In this document: positions 12,343 through 46,512 of the stretch, one piece after another | Layout of the letters: each line of letters starts with the position of its first letter | Numbering within the stretch: position 1 is the first letter of the stretch | Assembly (NCBI GenBank): GCA_030674185.1 | Contig: CM060307.1 | Span: 33,073,696 to 33,137,695, forward strand | Source of the DNA: Monoplex corrugatus | Lineage: Eukaryota; Mollusca; Gastropoda; Littorinimorpha; Ranellidae | DNA length: 64,000 bases | Direction of reading: 5' to 3' | The notes under the pieces: model-generated | What the model saw: the letters and a program-made list of their open reading frames with translations, nothing else | Database searches by the model: none | Told to the model about the DNA's origin: nothing | Program-made: the position numbers and the translations under genes

Positions 12343-13531
12343 GGTGTGTGTGTGTGTGTGTATGCGTGTATACATGTGAGCGTGTGCGTGTTTCTGGGGG
12401 TTTTTTTTACTGCCATATGACCTTCCATATGATCGCCAACCAAATGTGCCAGCAGTTATCTAGCAGACTCCTTGAGCCTGCGCAACACTGTGCCCTGAAA
12501 GGGTCTTGAAATGGGAGGAGAACGGGACCTAGAAACACAAACCTGACACCACCAGAATGATTGAAGCATTAACCCTTTGTTAAACCGCACTCTATCCACC
12601 AACTGCTAAAACTTGACCCTTTGACTCCCTCACCCTATTCACCAGCTTCTTGCAGGAAGCTGGTGAATAGAGTGAGGGAATCAAAGGGTTAAGTTTTTGC
12701 TTTGCTGTTATGGTTGACGAAGTAGGATGCTAGTGGATAGGCTGAGGGAGTCAAAGGGTTAAGCAGACAGGCTGAAGGGGTCAGAGGGTTAAGCAAAGAA
12801 CAATCCAACTTTTATGTTGCAAGGTGCCACTGAACTCGAACACGAGATTTTGCATGGTGTGGTCTTTTGACCAGAATGTGTCAGCAAGGAATTCTCGTTT
12901 GTTTTTAAAATTTAACTTCAGATTTAACTTTTAATCGGGGACAGGGAGGGGAAGGGGGTGTGTGAGAAAATTAGTAGTGTGGATTCCCTGTCATGCTTTT
13001 TTTTAAAAAGTACAATTCATTGCAATTAGGAAGGTTTTCTTTGTGTTAACATTTTTGTTTGTTTTGCTTTGTTTTTGTTCTATTTTCTACTCCACCTTAA
13101 TGGCCCCCAAAGCTGGCACAGTTTTCACAATGTGATGATGACAATGACGATTAGGATGATATCCATGATGCTGTGGAATTCCATCTGGGATTGAGACAGC
13201 GTGACAGGGCTGTACTCTACGCTTACTATCATGATAATTATATCCTGGTGTCAGCCAGGCCTGAGAAATACAAACAACTGCGGTGTTGGTCCGCAGATTT
13301 GAACAACACCCTCAGTGACGCATCATTGACGTGTATGAGACTCGATTGTGTTGTCCCAATGTTCCCATGGAGCACACAGCACGTTCAGCTCTAAGTAGAA
13401 GCTGGTTGGGGCCGAAAAATCCTACAGTGATTTTTGAAGGGAATGATGTGGATTCGAACCAACAACCATCCAGTCGGTAGTCCGTTGTGCTAACCACCAC
13501 ACCACAGCGACTGGTTCTCTATCATGTACAT

Positions 13532-13606
<75 letters not shown>

Positions 13607-13731
13607 AACACATATAATGTAGGCTATGTATGTATTATATTATATATGTATATTTGTATATGTATACATATATATTAGTTTGTTCATTTATTATTCATGT
13701 TTCAGGCCTTTTCTTTGAAGAATACGACTAG
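3199..13731 (+). CDS. SLC28: concentrative nucleoside transporter (SLC28/CNT), 3' part of a spliced gene
   Basis: CNT proteins are plasma-membrane symporters that import nucleosides with sodium or protons. Four exons were recognised: 3199-3367, 9482-9755, 11599-11779 and 13706-13731 (stop TAG at 13729-13731). They encode the C-terminal part of the transport core. Conserved features are NLIEAASAGATKS with the following transmembrane helix, the CNT signature GIKTFTNEFIAY (GxKxxxNEFxAY pattern), and RSEVIATYALCGFSNFGSMG leading into the last helix and ACIAG. All junctions are GT-AG and keep phase (0, 0, 1). Upstream exons encoding the N-terminal half lie before the window. The second exon changes frame at about 9692-9696, so the gene is either a recent pseudogene or carries a 1-base assembly error. 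The tail is short (GLFFEEYD then stop). Which vertebrate paralogue is closest cannot be judged from this part. KAT7 follows downstream on the same strand. Confidence 0.85.
3405..3491. repeat. (GA)n tract
   Basis: This is an imperfect GA/AGAG microsatellite starting 38 bases after the transporter exon donor. Confidence 0.95.
3652..3712. repeat. (CT)n/(GTCT)n tract
   Basis: This is a mixed CT and GTCT simple repeat inside the same transporter intron. It precedes a run of about 27 A at 3752-3779. Confidence 0.9.
3936..4014. repeat. (CG)n followed by (GT)n
   Basis: An uninterrupted CG tract of about nine units runs into GT and TGCG repeats. Alternating purine-pyrimidine of this kind favours left-handed DNA. 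Confidence 0.9.
4600..4975 (-). pseudogene. LINE RNase H domain fragment
   Basis: The open frame 4975-4682 has FTDGS near its start, SELVAILMAL in the middle and DSKSALQS, which are the acidic-residue motifs of RNase H. In another frame near 4650-4600 the sequence continues with FCWIPSHCGI and DNDRVDRIAKSA, the C-terminal RNase H helix region. The break between them is one of several frameshifts. Confidence 0.75.
5535..6413 (-). pseudogene. LINE reverse transcriptase fragment
   Basis: This 292-codon open frame contains the RT core in order: PDPGSYRPISLTS-like block, GFRKGRSTTDHL, FFDLKKAYDQVWH, GIPQGSIISPLL and the catalytic YADD. Upstream and downstream parts of the same element are in other frames, so it cannot be expressed as a full polyprotein. 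Confidence 0.8.
7156..8017 (-). pseudogene. LINE endonuclease domain fragment
   Basis: Two overlapping minus-strand reading frames (8017-7811 and 7830-7156) together cover the endonuclease of the I-type LINE. The metal-binding and catalytic signatures DGDFNAH and SDHLPI are preserved. A frame change near 7820 separates the N-terminal part from the rest. Confidence 0.75.
8455..8570. repeat. (GT)n/(GTGC)n microsatellite
   Basis: GT and GTGC repeats run for about 110 bases. The tract is followed by a C run of about 21 at 8708-8728. Confidence 0.9.
8970..9352 (-). mobile_element. tRNA-derived SINE, family 1, copy 1
   Basis: Read on the minus strand from 9352, the element begins with a tRNA-like head. 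An A-box-like TGGTATAATGGTTAGTGC is followed by a B box, GGGTTTGAATCCCC. The body that follows is shared with 13.08-13.51 kb and 30.87-31.24 kb. It is not a functional tRNA gene because no full cloverleaf could be formed and the head recurs with the same tail. It lies in the transporter intron, ending about 130 bases before the next exon. Confidence 0.8.
9482..9755 (+). CDS. SLC28: CNT transporter exon B (contains a frame shift)
   Basis: The acceptor is TTCGAACAG and the donor is AGT|GTGAGT. The exon starts LICSYVLYPVALFMG and carries the CNT signature GIKTFTNEFIAYKSL. After NYTLAYN (a potential N-glycosylation site) the first frame reads to about 9692. The family-like continuation (GDDLDVNLTQWNVFLVKGFLS) is in the +1 frame from about 9693 to the donor, and only that frame joins exon C in phase. 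A possible internal donor, CAG|GTATGG at 9638, would skip the shifted part but remove about 39 residues. Confidence 0.8.
9785..10322. repeat. GATGGA-rich 15-bp minisatellite
   Basis: Diverged units of the type GTGGAGATGGAGGGT run for over 500 bases in the transporter intron. The first unit lies about 30 bases after the exon B donor. The array gives long open frames on both strands that are compositional artefacts. Confidence 0.85.
10418..10970 (+). repeat. dispersed ~530-bp repeat family R1, copy 1
   Basis: The segment begins near GGGGATGCCGGGGGCTCTT and ends in AAATAAAAATAAC. It contains the blocks CTTCTGGAAATTCTG, CTTTCTGTCATTTCTTCCT, CTCTTAGGATTGAT and GCCAGGGGCATCTC. Three other copies occur in the same orientation at 33.4, 43.6 and 49.5 kb. 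No coding capacity or terminal inverted repeat is visible, so its class is unknown. Confidence 0.8.
11166..11210. repeat. (CTG)15 trinucleotide repeat
   Basis: There are fifteen uninterrupted CTG units, then TTG. The tract is in the intron before transporter exon C. Confidence 0.97.
11599..11779 (+). CDS. SLC28: CNT transporter exon C
   Basis: The acceptor is TTTGTTTCAG and the donor is GCTG|GTAAGT. The exon encodes PRSEVIATYALCGFSNFGSM, a glycine-rich helix, the RRADMA segment and a final hydrophobic helix ending ACIAG. This is the most conserved stretch of CNT proteins. It ends in phase 1 and joins exon D to give a Gly codon. Confidence 0.88.
11862..11912. repeat. (GT)n microsatellite
   Basis: The tract starts about 80 bases after the exon C donor. 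Further GT-rich sequence continues to about 11960. Confidence 0.9.
12262..12362. repeat. (GT)n microsatellite
   Basis: About 100 bases of nearly pure GT, with a few single-base interruptions, lie in the last transporter intron. Confidence 0.95.
12400..12890 (-). mobile_element. tRNA-derived SINE family 2, copy 2, interrupted by a TTAA element
   Basis: On the minus strand, the segment 12568-12400 matches the body of the SINE at 2.76-2.98 kb (CATTCTGGTGGTGTCAG through GCGCAGGCTCAAGGAGTCT). A B-box-like GTGTTCGAGTTC lies at about 12840. The two parts are separated by the palindromic element at 12569-12762, suggesting that it inserted into the SINE at a TTAA site. Confidence 0.5.
12569..12762. 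mobile_element. TTAA-flanked nested palindromic MITE, copy 1
   Basis: The element starts TTAACCCTTTG and ends AGTCAAAGGGTTAA. Inside is a second hairpin made of CCCTTTGACTCCCTCACCC and its inverse, around AGCTTCTTGCAGGAAGCT. The TTAA boundaries and CCC termini fit piggyBac-type non-autonomous elements. The right terminus is repeated once more at 12763-12793 (GACAGGCTGAAGGGG...GGGTTAA). Length without the extra repeat is 194 bp. Confidence 0.8.
13075..13515 (-). mobile_element. tRNA-derived SINE family 1, copy 2 (near complete)
   Basis: Read on the minus strand from 13515, the head is GTGGTGTGGTGGTTAGCAC (A box) followed by TTGGTTCGAATCC (B box). The body then matches the copies at 8.97-9.35 kb and 30.87-31.24 kb. 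This copy has the best preserved internal promoter of the three. It lies about 190 bases before the terminal transporter exon. Confidence 0.8.
13535..13603. repeat. (GT)n microsatellite
   Basis: About 34 GT units start about 20 bases beyond the SINE head, about 100 bases before the terminal transporter exon. Confidence 0.95.
13706..13731 (+). CDS. SLC28: CNT transporter terminal exon D
   Basis: The acceptor is TCATGTTTCAG. Two bases complete the split Gly codon, then the sequence reads LFFEEYD and TAG at 13729-13731. It is short, but phase and spacing fit, and the family ends soon after the ACxAG helix in some members. A further donor-like ACG|GTAAGT at 13756 suggests that the 3' UTR may itself be spliced. 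Confidence 0.65.
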
Positions 13732-14519
13732 CACCGACAGGAAAACTAACAGTACGGTAAGTCAGAACAAGAACAATGAACCGTGGTTACCATGCTCAAA
13801 CTTTGCGACGTCCATCACACAAACTGGCATCGCCTGGAAAACCTTTCCCGACTGATCCTCACGACAATAGACTTATTCTAGCGTGATGAATGTTTTTTTG
13901 TTTTGTTTTGTTTTGTTTTTTGTGGGTTTTTTTTTTTTAAAACACATTACGAACTCCAGTTTCACGAGGTATTGAGCCTTGCACGGGACTCTGTTTTTCA
14001 CTGAGCAGCAGTTTCCAATACAATTTAACAAGAAACACCTCGAAGGTGCGGATGGGACTCAGAACAGTAAAGCTTCGCCACTCTCCGGTCAGTCACGTCC
14101 CAAGCTCCCCATGCCATTCGATAGTCATTTCATCAAGCAAAGGGGGCGGTCCATGCGTTGCATAATCCATTCGGACCCAATCATCAGTTACGTTTACACA
14201 TTCCTAACTCCAGTTTTACAGAGTATTGAGATTTGCATGGGATTGTCTTTGGACTGACCTGTAGTTTACGCTACAATAATGCAGCTATCCAGATTTGTCT
14301 ATTCCAAAATCCAGTTTCACGGGGCATAGATGTCATGGGATTGTGCTTTGGATTTGGCAGTTTTTCTTAATCATTATTTTTGTGTTTACGATACAATAAC
14401 GCAGTTATTCGGATTTGTGTTTGAAATGTTGTATTTACAGTTTTGACTTTGTGTCTTCTTTTCCTATGTATTTTTTATTTCTTTTTCTTTGTTTCTGTGA
14501 ATAAGTGAGAGAGAGAGAG

Positions 14520-14589
<70 letters not shown>

Positions 14590-14654
14590 TGCGTGCGTGA
14601 GAGAGAGTGACAGACAGACAGACAGACAGAGAGACAGACACAGAGAGAGAGAAC

Positions 14655-14696
<42 letters not shown>

Positions 14697-14740
14697 CTCA
14701 GAACACCTTTGTATGCCAGAAGAATAAATATCTGAATATG
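13732..14740 (+). promoter_or_regulatory. candidate 3' UTR and polyadenylation signal of the transporter
   Basis: There is no further coding sequence after the stop. AATAAA at 14723-14728 is the first good polyadenylation signal. The interval contains three diverged copies of a block of about 120-150 bases (CTCCAGTTTTACAGAGTATTGAG-like, 13950-14415) and a GA/GT tract at 14510-14695. Confidence 0.4.
14510..14695. repeat. (GA)n(GT)n(GACA)n(GA)n compound microsatellite
   Basis: Four simple motifs follow each other without unique sequence between them. Confidence 0.95.
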
Positions 14741-15139
14741 AATTTCTTCTCCCTCCCCCCTTGTTCCTCACTTTATTCATCTTGAGATTTTCACACGTTA
14801 TATTTAATGCAAAAATCAATCATTATAAATATGTTACGTTCATGGGAAGGCTGTATGATTTAAAACTATGCAATCTGCAGCATTCCAGAACTGAGGAATT
14901 GTTAACATGTAATAATTGATGATTCCTTATGATGATGACGGTGATGCTTGTAAAGAAAAATCGCGAGCGTGATTTTCCTTTTTTCGTTCACCATCTACAC
15001 AATCAGGCCACATCTGGCAATGAATGTGACCTGGTTTTGTTGTTCTTATTTTGTTTTGTTTTGTATTTGTCAGTCAGTCATTCAGTCAGTCAGTTACTTT
15101 AGTTAGTTTACTTCAGCCAGTTAGTTACGAAGTTAGTTG

Positions 15140-15500
15140 GTTTGCATGTTTGCTTATTGTATTACCGGTAGGCTACAAGTTCCTGCCGGCTGCTACAGAG
15201 CTTGGTGGTCGGAAGAGTTGAAGTAGCCAGTAACTTTCTTCCCACATCCGCTGGTACGATGAGACAAACTGGAGAGACGTCCACTAGTTGTGGATCCTGT
15301 TAAAGCGTAGGACCTTCTGCTGCTCCATCCTGAAGGACCTCAGTAGGCAGTCGCCATTCTCCTCTGATATAGATGACCATGTAAACATTAAATTTTGAGT
15401 TAAAGGGTGATAAATATGACCTCTGTTTCCAGTTTATGCCAGCTGTACCATGCTGCTTAGTGGTGGAGGAGCTGTAGTCAGCCATGGCTCCTGTCGCTCC
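15140..15500. repeat. low-confidence dispersed repeat fragment
   Basis: CCGGCTGCTACAGAGCTTGGTGGT resembles GCTGGCTGTTGTGGAGCTTGGTGGT at about 34.3 kb, next to LINE fragments. No coding sequence is evident. It may be part of an untranslated region of a LINE. Confidence 0.35.
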
Positions 15501-15532
15501 ATTTGATAGAGCTGACATTATCACAAGACATG

Positions 15533-15703
15533 TTAACCTTTGATTCCCGCACCCTATCCATCAACTGCAAAAAAATTGACTCTTTGACTTCCTCACCCTG
15601 TCCACCAGCTTCCTACAGGAGTCAAAGGGTTACGTTTTTGCTTTGCTAGCATGGTTGACAATGCAGGATGCTAGTGGACAGAGTGCGGGAGTCAAAGGGT
15701 TAA
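15533..15703. mobile_element. TTAA-flanked nested palindromic MITE, copy 2
   Basis: TTAACCTTTGATTCCCGCACCC at the left and GTGCGGGAGTCAAAGGGTTAA at the right form terminal inverted repeats. The internal hairpin is partly deleted on its right arm. The segment GCTAGCATGGTTGACAATGC is shared with the copy at 30.09 kb. Confidence 0.8.
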
Positions 15704-15719
15704 GCTATTCGGTCTTCTT

Positions 15720-15905
15720 GACCACATTTGGTTGAATGTCACATTCACATGCTAATGGTGGTGGGTTCGATTCTCAGGGTGTGCTACATTTAAACTGGCC
15801 TTTCTACTGTCCCATCTTAACATCATTGCTGTTATGGTGGTGTCGGTATAGATTAGAGAAGCTTCCCCCTCCCCCTTCCCCCATTTCCCTGGAATGGTTA
15901 TCCCC
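15720..15905 (+). mobile_element. tRNA-derived SINE family 2, copy 3 (diverged)
   Basis: A B-box-like GGGTTCGATTCTC is followed by a body with AACTGGCCTTTCTACTGTCCC and TTATGGTGGTGTCGGTA, parallel to the copy at 2.76 kb. It lies 17 bases downstream of a TTAA element. Confidence 0.5.
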
Positions 15906-16520
15906 ATCAGCTCTATCATCTGAGGTGGATGCTGACATAAAAACTGAACCAAATAATCAATTGATCGATCAATCAATCAATCAGATTGACTGGAGGGCAG
16001 ATGATGACAGTGATGCTGATGGTTATGTCCATTTTCAATTTTCTTTCAGATATTGGTTTATTTGAGATTTTCTTAGTGTTTTTGGAATGCCTTTTTGTGA
16101 GTGCTTTACTGCTCACACGCATATGTGTGTGTTGTGTGTGTGTGTGTATGCGCACACTTGAGCACCTCTGTGTGTGTGTCAGTGTGTGCGTGCGTGCGTG
16201 CATGTGTGTGTGTGTGCGTGTCTGTGTGTCTGTGTGTGAGTGAAAATAGAATAATATTTGCCATGTAGCTACATTTGTTGTCCATTGCCAATGAATGATC
16301 ATATTGTATATTTCTGCTATTGCTTTTTCTCTAATGCGAGGTATTAAAAAATAAAGTTGTGATGTATTGTATGATACTGAATAATTTGAAAGAAACTGTG
16401 TTCGTGTTTGGAGAACTGACAGGTTTGAATTGTCTTTATTGCTTGTACATAGCAAATCGCATTTCATATCATTCAAAGCTTCAAGCCAATATTTCTAAAT
16501 CTCTCTGTCTCTCTCATTCT

Positions 16521-16546
16521 AACCCCCCCCCCCCCCCCCCCCCCCC
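16521..16546. repeat. poly-C run of about 26
   Basis: A long C homopolymer with CT-rich flanks. Confidence 0.95.
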
Positions 16547-17216
16547 ATCTCTCTCCCTCTCTCTCAAAATCTTGATTTTTGTCATGGGAAGCAAAATCTT
16601 AAATAGTTATTGGATTTTTCCAAGTCGTTTTTGATTGAGCAAATGTGATATTTCAAATAATCTTCGTACATAATTACACGATCAAAGCCCTCATAACAGA
16701 AATGGTCAAGCCATACGAATGAATTTCTTTTCTTCTGTGGGTCATGATGACATTTGTATGAACAGCAGCATCACCTTTAAAGAATAAAGAAAGCATAATC
16801 GTTTTTATAATTTTTTTAGTCATGCCCAGAGTTGGACTCATGAATGCCAAGGTTTGAATGACCTTACCTCAATTTCCAGGTCACAGCAACAAAATTGTTG
16901 AAATGTATGTTTTTGTCACTGCCACTGTATCAAGTTTACTAAATTAAATAATAAAATAATAACTTTGGATACTAAAAGCTGTTTTTGATTCAACATGATT
17001 GATATTCAAGATTATTATTATTTTCATGACTGCACTGTCAGACACAAAGACTGCCAAAAAAAAATATATATATATTAATAATAATAATATGGAATCAACT
17101 GTTTCTGTAAGCTTTAGGATAGAAGTTGTTTAAAAGTTGTTTAATGTAATCTCGCGCGCACACACACACAGACACACAGAGACACACACACAGAGACACA
17201 CACACAGACACACACA

Positions 17217-17249
<33 letters not shown>

Positions 17250-17929
17250 CCCTGTATCCCTGTTATAAAATTTTCATTTTCTACATCCAGAAGTGTTGTC
17301 TTTTCTGTCTGGCTGTATTTGTGCTGACACATGTGTGCTCTCCACTACAAGTACAATGCACTTAACGTTGTGCAAGGACTAAAACCGAGGTCTGTATCAC
17401 AAATCATGAATAATTCCACAAAAAATAGTGCCTACCTACTTCACTGATCCATTGAATGTATAAAACTATGCACTCAAGTGTATCAAAAAGAACACACAAC
17501 AACAAAAAATTGTGCCTGGTTACTTTTGCGCCATTGCAAAATCAACTTTAACTCGCACATGTGCACACACACACACTCTCTCTGTCCCTCTCTCTGTTTT
17601 AACTCACATGCATACTTACAACACACACAGCCCTCTCTCTCTCTCTCTCTCTCTCTAGACCAACAGGAGTAACTTTCTCTCCATCCCTGTCTCTCTCTCT
17701 TTTCTCTTTTTTTCTTTTTAACTCACATGCACTTACAATACACACTCTCCCCCACCCACCCACCCCCACACACACACACACTTTCGACCAACAGAAGTAA
17801 CTACTACTAAACTAGGCCTGTAACATCTAAAACATCAAGTTCCTTTCAGTAAATGATGAGTGTGTGCACTTTGATCTGATTTGTATATCAAGACATGGTG
17901 CTTAATTACTATTATTATTATTAGCATTA
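16547..17929. other. intergenic DNA with CA and CT microsatellites
   Basis: No gene was recognised. A CA/CAGA tract lies at 17158-17248, and CT/CA tracts lie at 17568-17785. AT-rich unique sequence fills the rest. Confidence 0.5.
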
Positions 17930-18900
17930 AATTATCATCATCATCACTATACAGATCTTTTTCAAACTTTAGCAAAACTTTTTCTTAATGACTTCATGAA
18001 CTCTCCTCTTACTAATGTCTACAACATTACAGAAAAAGCCCTTGATTTTTGGTTATAAATCCAACATTAAGAGAATTTGTTACCAACATACACCATTCAG
18101 GTCACACAAAGTAAAACACTCATTACAACCTAAATGGATGACTAAACAAATTTTGAAAAATCACTGACTTACCATGAGATGATCTTCTACAAGAATGGAT
18201 CATGAAAGTAAAAACGAAAACAAGAAATAAGAAAAAAGATAACATCTCTTAAACATGCAGCCAAAAAGAAATACTTTGAAGATCTAACCTCTTCTACTTC
18301 TACAAATAAAACTAAACCAGTCTGGAAAGCTAACCTGCTAATAAATATAACTCCTTCAAAATCTACCTATGTAAACAATATTTCACCAATCTCAGAACAC
18401 ATTTTGCAACAATAATAACTACAACTATGACAGAAAATCATACAAAATCAAACCATCTGGAAAAACAACACATTCTGTAGCTTACAAACTGAACATATTC
18501 TGTAACTTAAAAAAATTACAAATAATCTAACAATACCACCGATGACAGTAACTGATGTGTACAATGCTCTGTCACTTAAAACAAACTGACCCATCAATCT
18601 GATAGTTGATGGAATAGATAAGAAAATCCTTTTGCTTTCATTTTGCTCATCATTACAGACACACGCACTAACATGCACTGACAAACCTTACTTTCCATCC
18701 TAATTCAAACAAGTTAAAGTGGTTTCACTACTCATTTCAGGAAACAACTCAGAGCTCTCAAATTACAGACAACTTGAAGTCAAATTACTATACCAACCTC
18801 TATCTTCCCAGCTTTATCAAAACCTTTCTAAGGACATATCATTCTAGATAATAAGATATCTTACCATTATGTACTAAAAGGGACACTAATTTTGTTATCA
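17930..18900 (+). mobile_element. heavily decayed LINE (endonuclease-RT linker and RT start)
   Basis: With many stops and frame changes, the + strand reads KAAKKKYFEDL, KPVWKANLLIN, STYVNNISPISEH, then VDGIDKKILLLS and a SGNNSELSNYRQ block. These resemble the region before and at the start of a LINE reverse transcriptase (the KSGNxSDPSNYRPIS type). The sequence is too decayed to place in a clade. The downstream part to about 19.1 kb is barely recognisable. Confidence 0.6.
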
Positions 18901-19980
18901 AGAAAGGAATAAGCGTATTATTTTAATGCAAAATTGTATCGGGTTCTCCCCCATGCAATCTTTCAAGTTGTCAAAATTTCATCTCAGCAATATACACTCC
19001 ACTGAGCTCCAAATTCCTGTTCCAAGAAAAGATTGATATAAATCTAGCCCATCTTTTTCAGGAACAACTTATCATTAGCTGTCCCTTTGCAGCACTACAA
19101 GCTTTTAAAAACTTCATGTCTTATTTTTCTCAGTCATAACTGATTTTCTTGAAATAATACCTGCCTGTAAGTGTAACCTTGTCATTTCAAATTTGTATGA
19201 TATGCCTTCTTGCTCCGTATCATCCTCCCGCCATCTTTACATTTTCATCTTCTCAAAAATATCTAACTGTATAATGCACTGTGTAAGTCATCTTACATGT
19301 GTTATGAATCAATATTTACATTTTCAACATTTGTGTGTAATGTCATATACAGCAAGTAGAAGATTTTACTGTTTATTGTTAAAAACTATTGTTTTGTCAG
19401 TACTGTCTGTGTGCAGAACAAGCACGAGCATTTCAAAACAAGTGCGAGTATTTCAACATATGAAAAATTTTCAGTAATTCGGACATTAAAGTCCCCAAAC
19501 AGGCCAATAGTGCGAGGTCTGGATGAGAATAAAAATAGCACATCTAGCGAATATATATCAGTTACCCTTGGAAATAAACATTGATCGTGTCTCATATCTG
19601 GCTGGCAAAGTATTAACACTGTGTGTGTGTGTGTGGTGTGTGTGTGCACGCGCGCGTGTCCGTGTGTGTATTTAGAACACTGTTACTAACCACGTAATAA
19701 ATCAATCATCAATTCAATTATGCTAACTAGTTACTAGTAGGCTAACTACTATCTTGTACTGTTGTACACAACTTGTTGGCTACTAACTCAGTAGGCTAAC
19801 TGCACTTTGTGAGCACTCATCACATCCATTCCCCTCTCTCCGATACATGGGTGCCGTTGCACTGTGGCGACTCGTTCTCCCCGATGACTGCAGTTGTCAT
19901 TACATATAGAATACCCTTTAATGACAAGATTTTGCTTAAATTGAAACAGCTAACAATACATGCATTCGCGCACTACAGAC
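18901..19980. other. intergenic sequence upstream of KAT7
   Basis: No gene was recognised. It contains a short GT tract (19621-19645) and short direct repeats of GGCTAACT around 19740-19800. Promoter elements of KAT7 are expected at the right-hand end. Confidence 0.4.
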
Positions 19981-20104
19981 TCCACCAATGAAGGGAAGTT
20001 ACTATCAATGTTGCAGAGGTCGCTTTACCGGAAACGAAAGAACGCTTACCGCCGCTAAGAAGACGATATCGACAACAAAATAAGTGGAAACGACCAAAAA
20101 AAAT
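19981..20104 (+). promoter_or_regulatory. candidate KAT7 promoter and 5' UTR
   Basis: The stretch directly before the KAT7 start is locally richer in CpG. It contains ACCGGAAAC, which matches an ETS-type site, and TTACCGCCGC. An ATG at 19988 opens a 32-codon upstream frame ending before the KAT7 start, so translation could be modulated if transcription begins upstream of it. The transcription start itself cannot be placed from sequence. Confidence 0.4.
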
Positions 20105-44230
<24,126 letters not shown>

Positions 44231-44458
44231 TGAGAGAGTGCACGAGTTATGTTGACAGCTACCACAAAGAACCTCATGTAGTCCAGGGCCCTGAACAGAC
44301 TGAAGTAAAGCTGCCAGGCCAAGCATGGTGTCGTGCATGCACATGTCTGTGTGTCAGCGAGCAGCAGTACAACAGATCATGCAGGTGGCTCTCTTTGACA
44401 GCTCTACAGTTCTGCTCGACTCTTCCCAAAAGCCAGTACCACATGCTGAAAATGTGTG

Positions 44459-44489
<31 letters not shown>

Positions 44490-44890
44490 TGTCAGTATAA
44501 CTTTAACGTTAATCTGGCCATAAATAGTTTGATGATTGAAGTATGTGTGTTTTCATTGTTCATATTTGATTTTGTTTACTTGTTTGTATGGTCGGTCACC
44601 ACACCTACCTTCTCCTGTTAACCCGCACCCTACCCAGGTAGAAATGGTGATATCTGCTATTGTGTCAAAACTTAAAGGGAAGTAGAATTTACTTTAGATG
44701 TATAGAGAACTAACTGCATGTTGTAAATGGACTTAAGCGAACTAAATATGATAAGACATCGAGAGTGAAATAGTAAAATCCACAGATAAAATCTTACATA
44801 TATCACACAGAACTTGCTTGATTCCTTTATTAGATCCACTATTACTTGTGCATGACAATAAAAATTGAAAGAGAAAGCAGAGTGTGTGAT
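44231..44890 (+). promoter_or_regulatory. KAT7 3' UTR and polyadenylation signal
   Basis: No coding sequence follows the stop. A GT tract lies at 44458-44488. AATAAA at 44857-44862 is the first canonical polyadenylation signal, so a 3' UTR of about 650 bases is likely. Confidence 0.6.
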
Positions 44891-46290
44891 GTGAAAGTTG
44901 GATGCCTTGAACTACAGTTTTTGAATCATGGAGGACTTATTTCCATTTACATTCATTTATTTAAGTTGAATGTGCTAATCATGATACCAAAAGAAGACTG
45001 AAATGTTTGCGAATGATTTGTTTGAATTATGATATTGAATATTGGTGGACTTTCCTCAAAATTTAATTCATTTATGTAACTGAATATACGAATCATAATG
45101 CCAAAAGGAGGCAGAAAAGTTGATAGGGGATATAGTGTCAAACGTGGGTTGGTAGAGTTCTGTATACCGTATGTATCATTCAGAATATGACAAATAACTC
45201 CTTGTATATATGAAACAAGATCAGATAATACGACAAGTAACTCCTCTTATATATGGAAACAAGATATGTGCAAATTCTAAGTGCATGTTTGTCAGATACA
45301 CAGATTATAGACAAATCTGCCACATGTAGGACAAAAGGAGTATGAAAAACTAGGGGAACACTCATTCAAGTCTGACTCTTTGACTGAGCTCTTACTCTTG
45401 TAAATATACTGTTATATGCAATAGAGGACTTTGCAAGCAATGTCCTGCATGTGTTTGGTTAAAACTGTCACTGCTGAACTCATCGACAGCGACCCAGCCG
45501 TAGTGCAGTCTCCTCTGGTGGGTGGCTCCGCAGCAATTTGGTATCACTAGGTTGTGTTGACTTTTGGTACTGAGACTTCGACTGAATAAACTTGAATTTG
45601 GTGGAATGGATGGCATGGAATTAGTGCCATTGAAGCAGTGTGGAAGGTTAGGCAGCAAATAAATGAAATTATAGGTAAGTGATAATGAATTAACATATAA
45701 ATGAAATAAGTAATAAGAGTTCTGCTGGATTTTGGTAAACAAGATCAGAATTAATAGTTCAGCTGGAATGTCTCTACAAGTAGGTACCGGCAGCCTCTCT
45801 TCAGCAATGCGGGAATTGTGTCAGTCAGTGGAAAAATTGCACATGTTTATCTGTCAAATATTCTTGCAGATGAACATGAATGACGAAGTTGTTATCATGA
45901 AGATAAAGATTGGTCTTTCCTCTATTGATCTGTGCTGTTTGTTTTTGTTATAAATGCACCCATACGAAAATCTGCGCCAAAACAAAACCACGCCGACCGA
46001 CTAAGTTTCACCGCGTGTCACGTAATGGCAACTGGCTCACTGCAGTGCTTGGGTGACTGGTTAACGGCAACTTAAATTATACGGGTCACACAGGACTACC
46101 TTCATGCAAATTAGTACAGTTGACAGGTCGAAACCTGTCCTTCATTCCCGTATAATATTTATTTTATAAAATTATTAGTTTGTTAGTCTTCTGAAGGTCG
46201 GAATATTGGCAAACTTTGAAGAAGAATACCTGAGGATCTCCTTGAAATGTTAGATCACGTCCGCAGATGCGCAAACAGCGTATTTTATGC
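44891..46290. other. intergenic region downstream of KAT7
   Basis: No gene was recognised. It holds two diverged copies of a block of about 115 bases (44955-45125) and a 54-base near-duplication (45187-45262) built on CAAATAACTCCTTGTATATA. The rest is AT-rich unique sequence. Confidence 0.45.
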
Positions 46291-46299
46291 TTAATTTAA

Positions 46300-46512
46300 C
46301 TGTATACGGAACTGTGAGATGTGACCTGTACCGGATGTGCGCAAGCCTCTGAAGGGCGAGTACCCGTGATCTGCCATTTTAGCATATGGGAACCTCGAAT
46401 CATGGCGGCTTTCGAAGCGATCGTTGAAAGCCCAGTCAATGAATTTATACCTGTGATCATCAAGCTGAAGGACAAACGTTGTAAACATCGACTGATTTTT
46501 CATGAAAATTGA
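46300..46512 (+). promoter_or_regulatory. candidate promoter with a short ATG reading frame
   Basis: ACCGGATGTGC (ETS-like), GCCATTTTAG (YY1-like, reverse) and AATCATGGCGGC (YY1-like, forward) lie within 75 bases of each other. The last contains an ATG at 46401 that opens MAAFEAIVESPVNEF and runs 36 codons to TGA at 46510-46512. On the other strand an ATG in the reverse YY1-like site opens MADHGYSPFRGLRTSG. Neither product is recognised. This could be a promoter, possibly bidirectional, of a small or degenerate gene. Confidence 0.35.
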
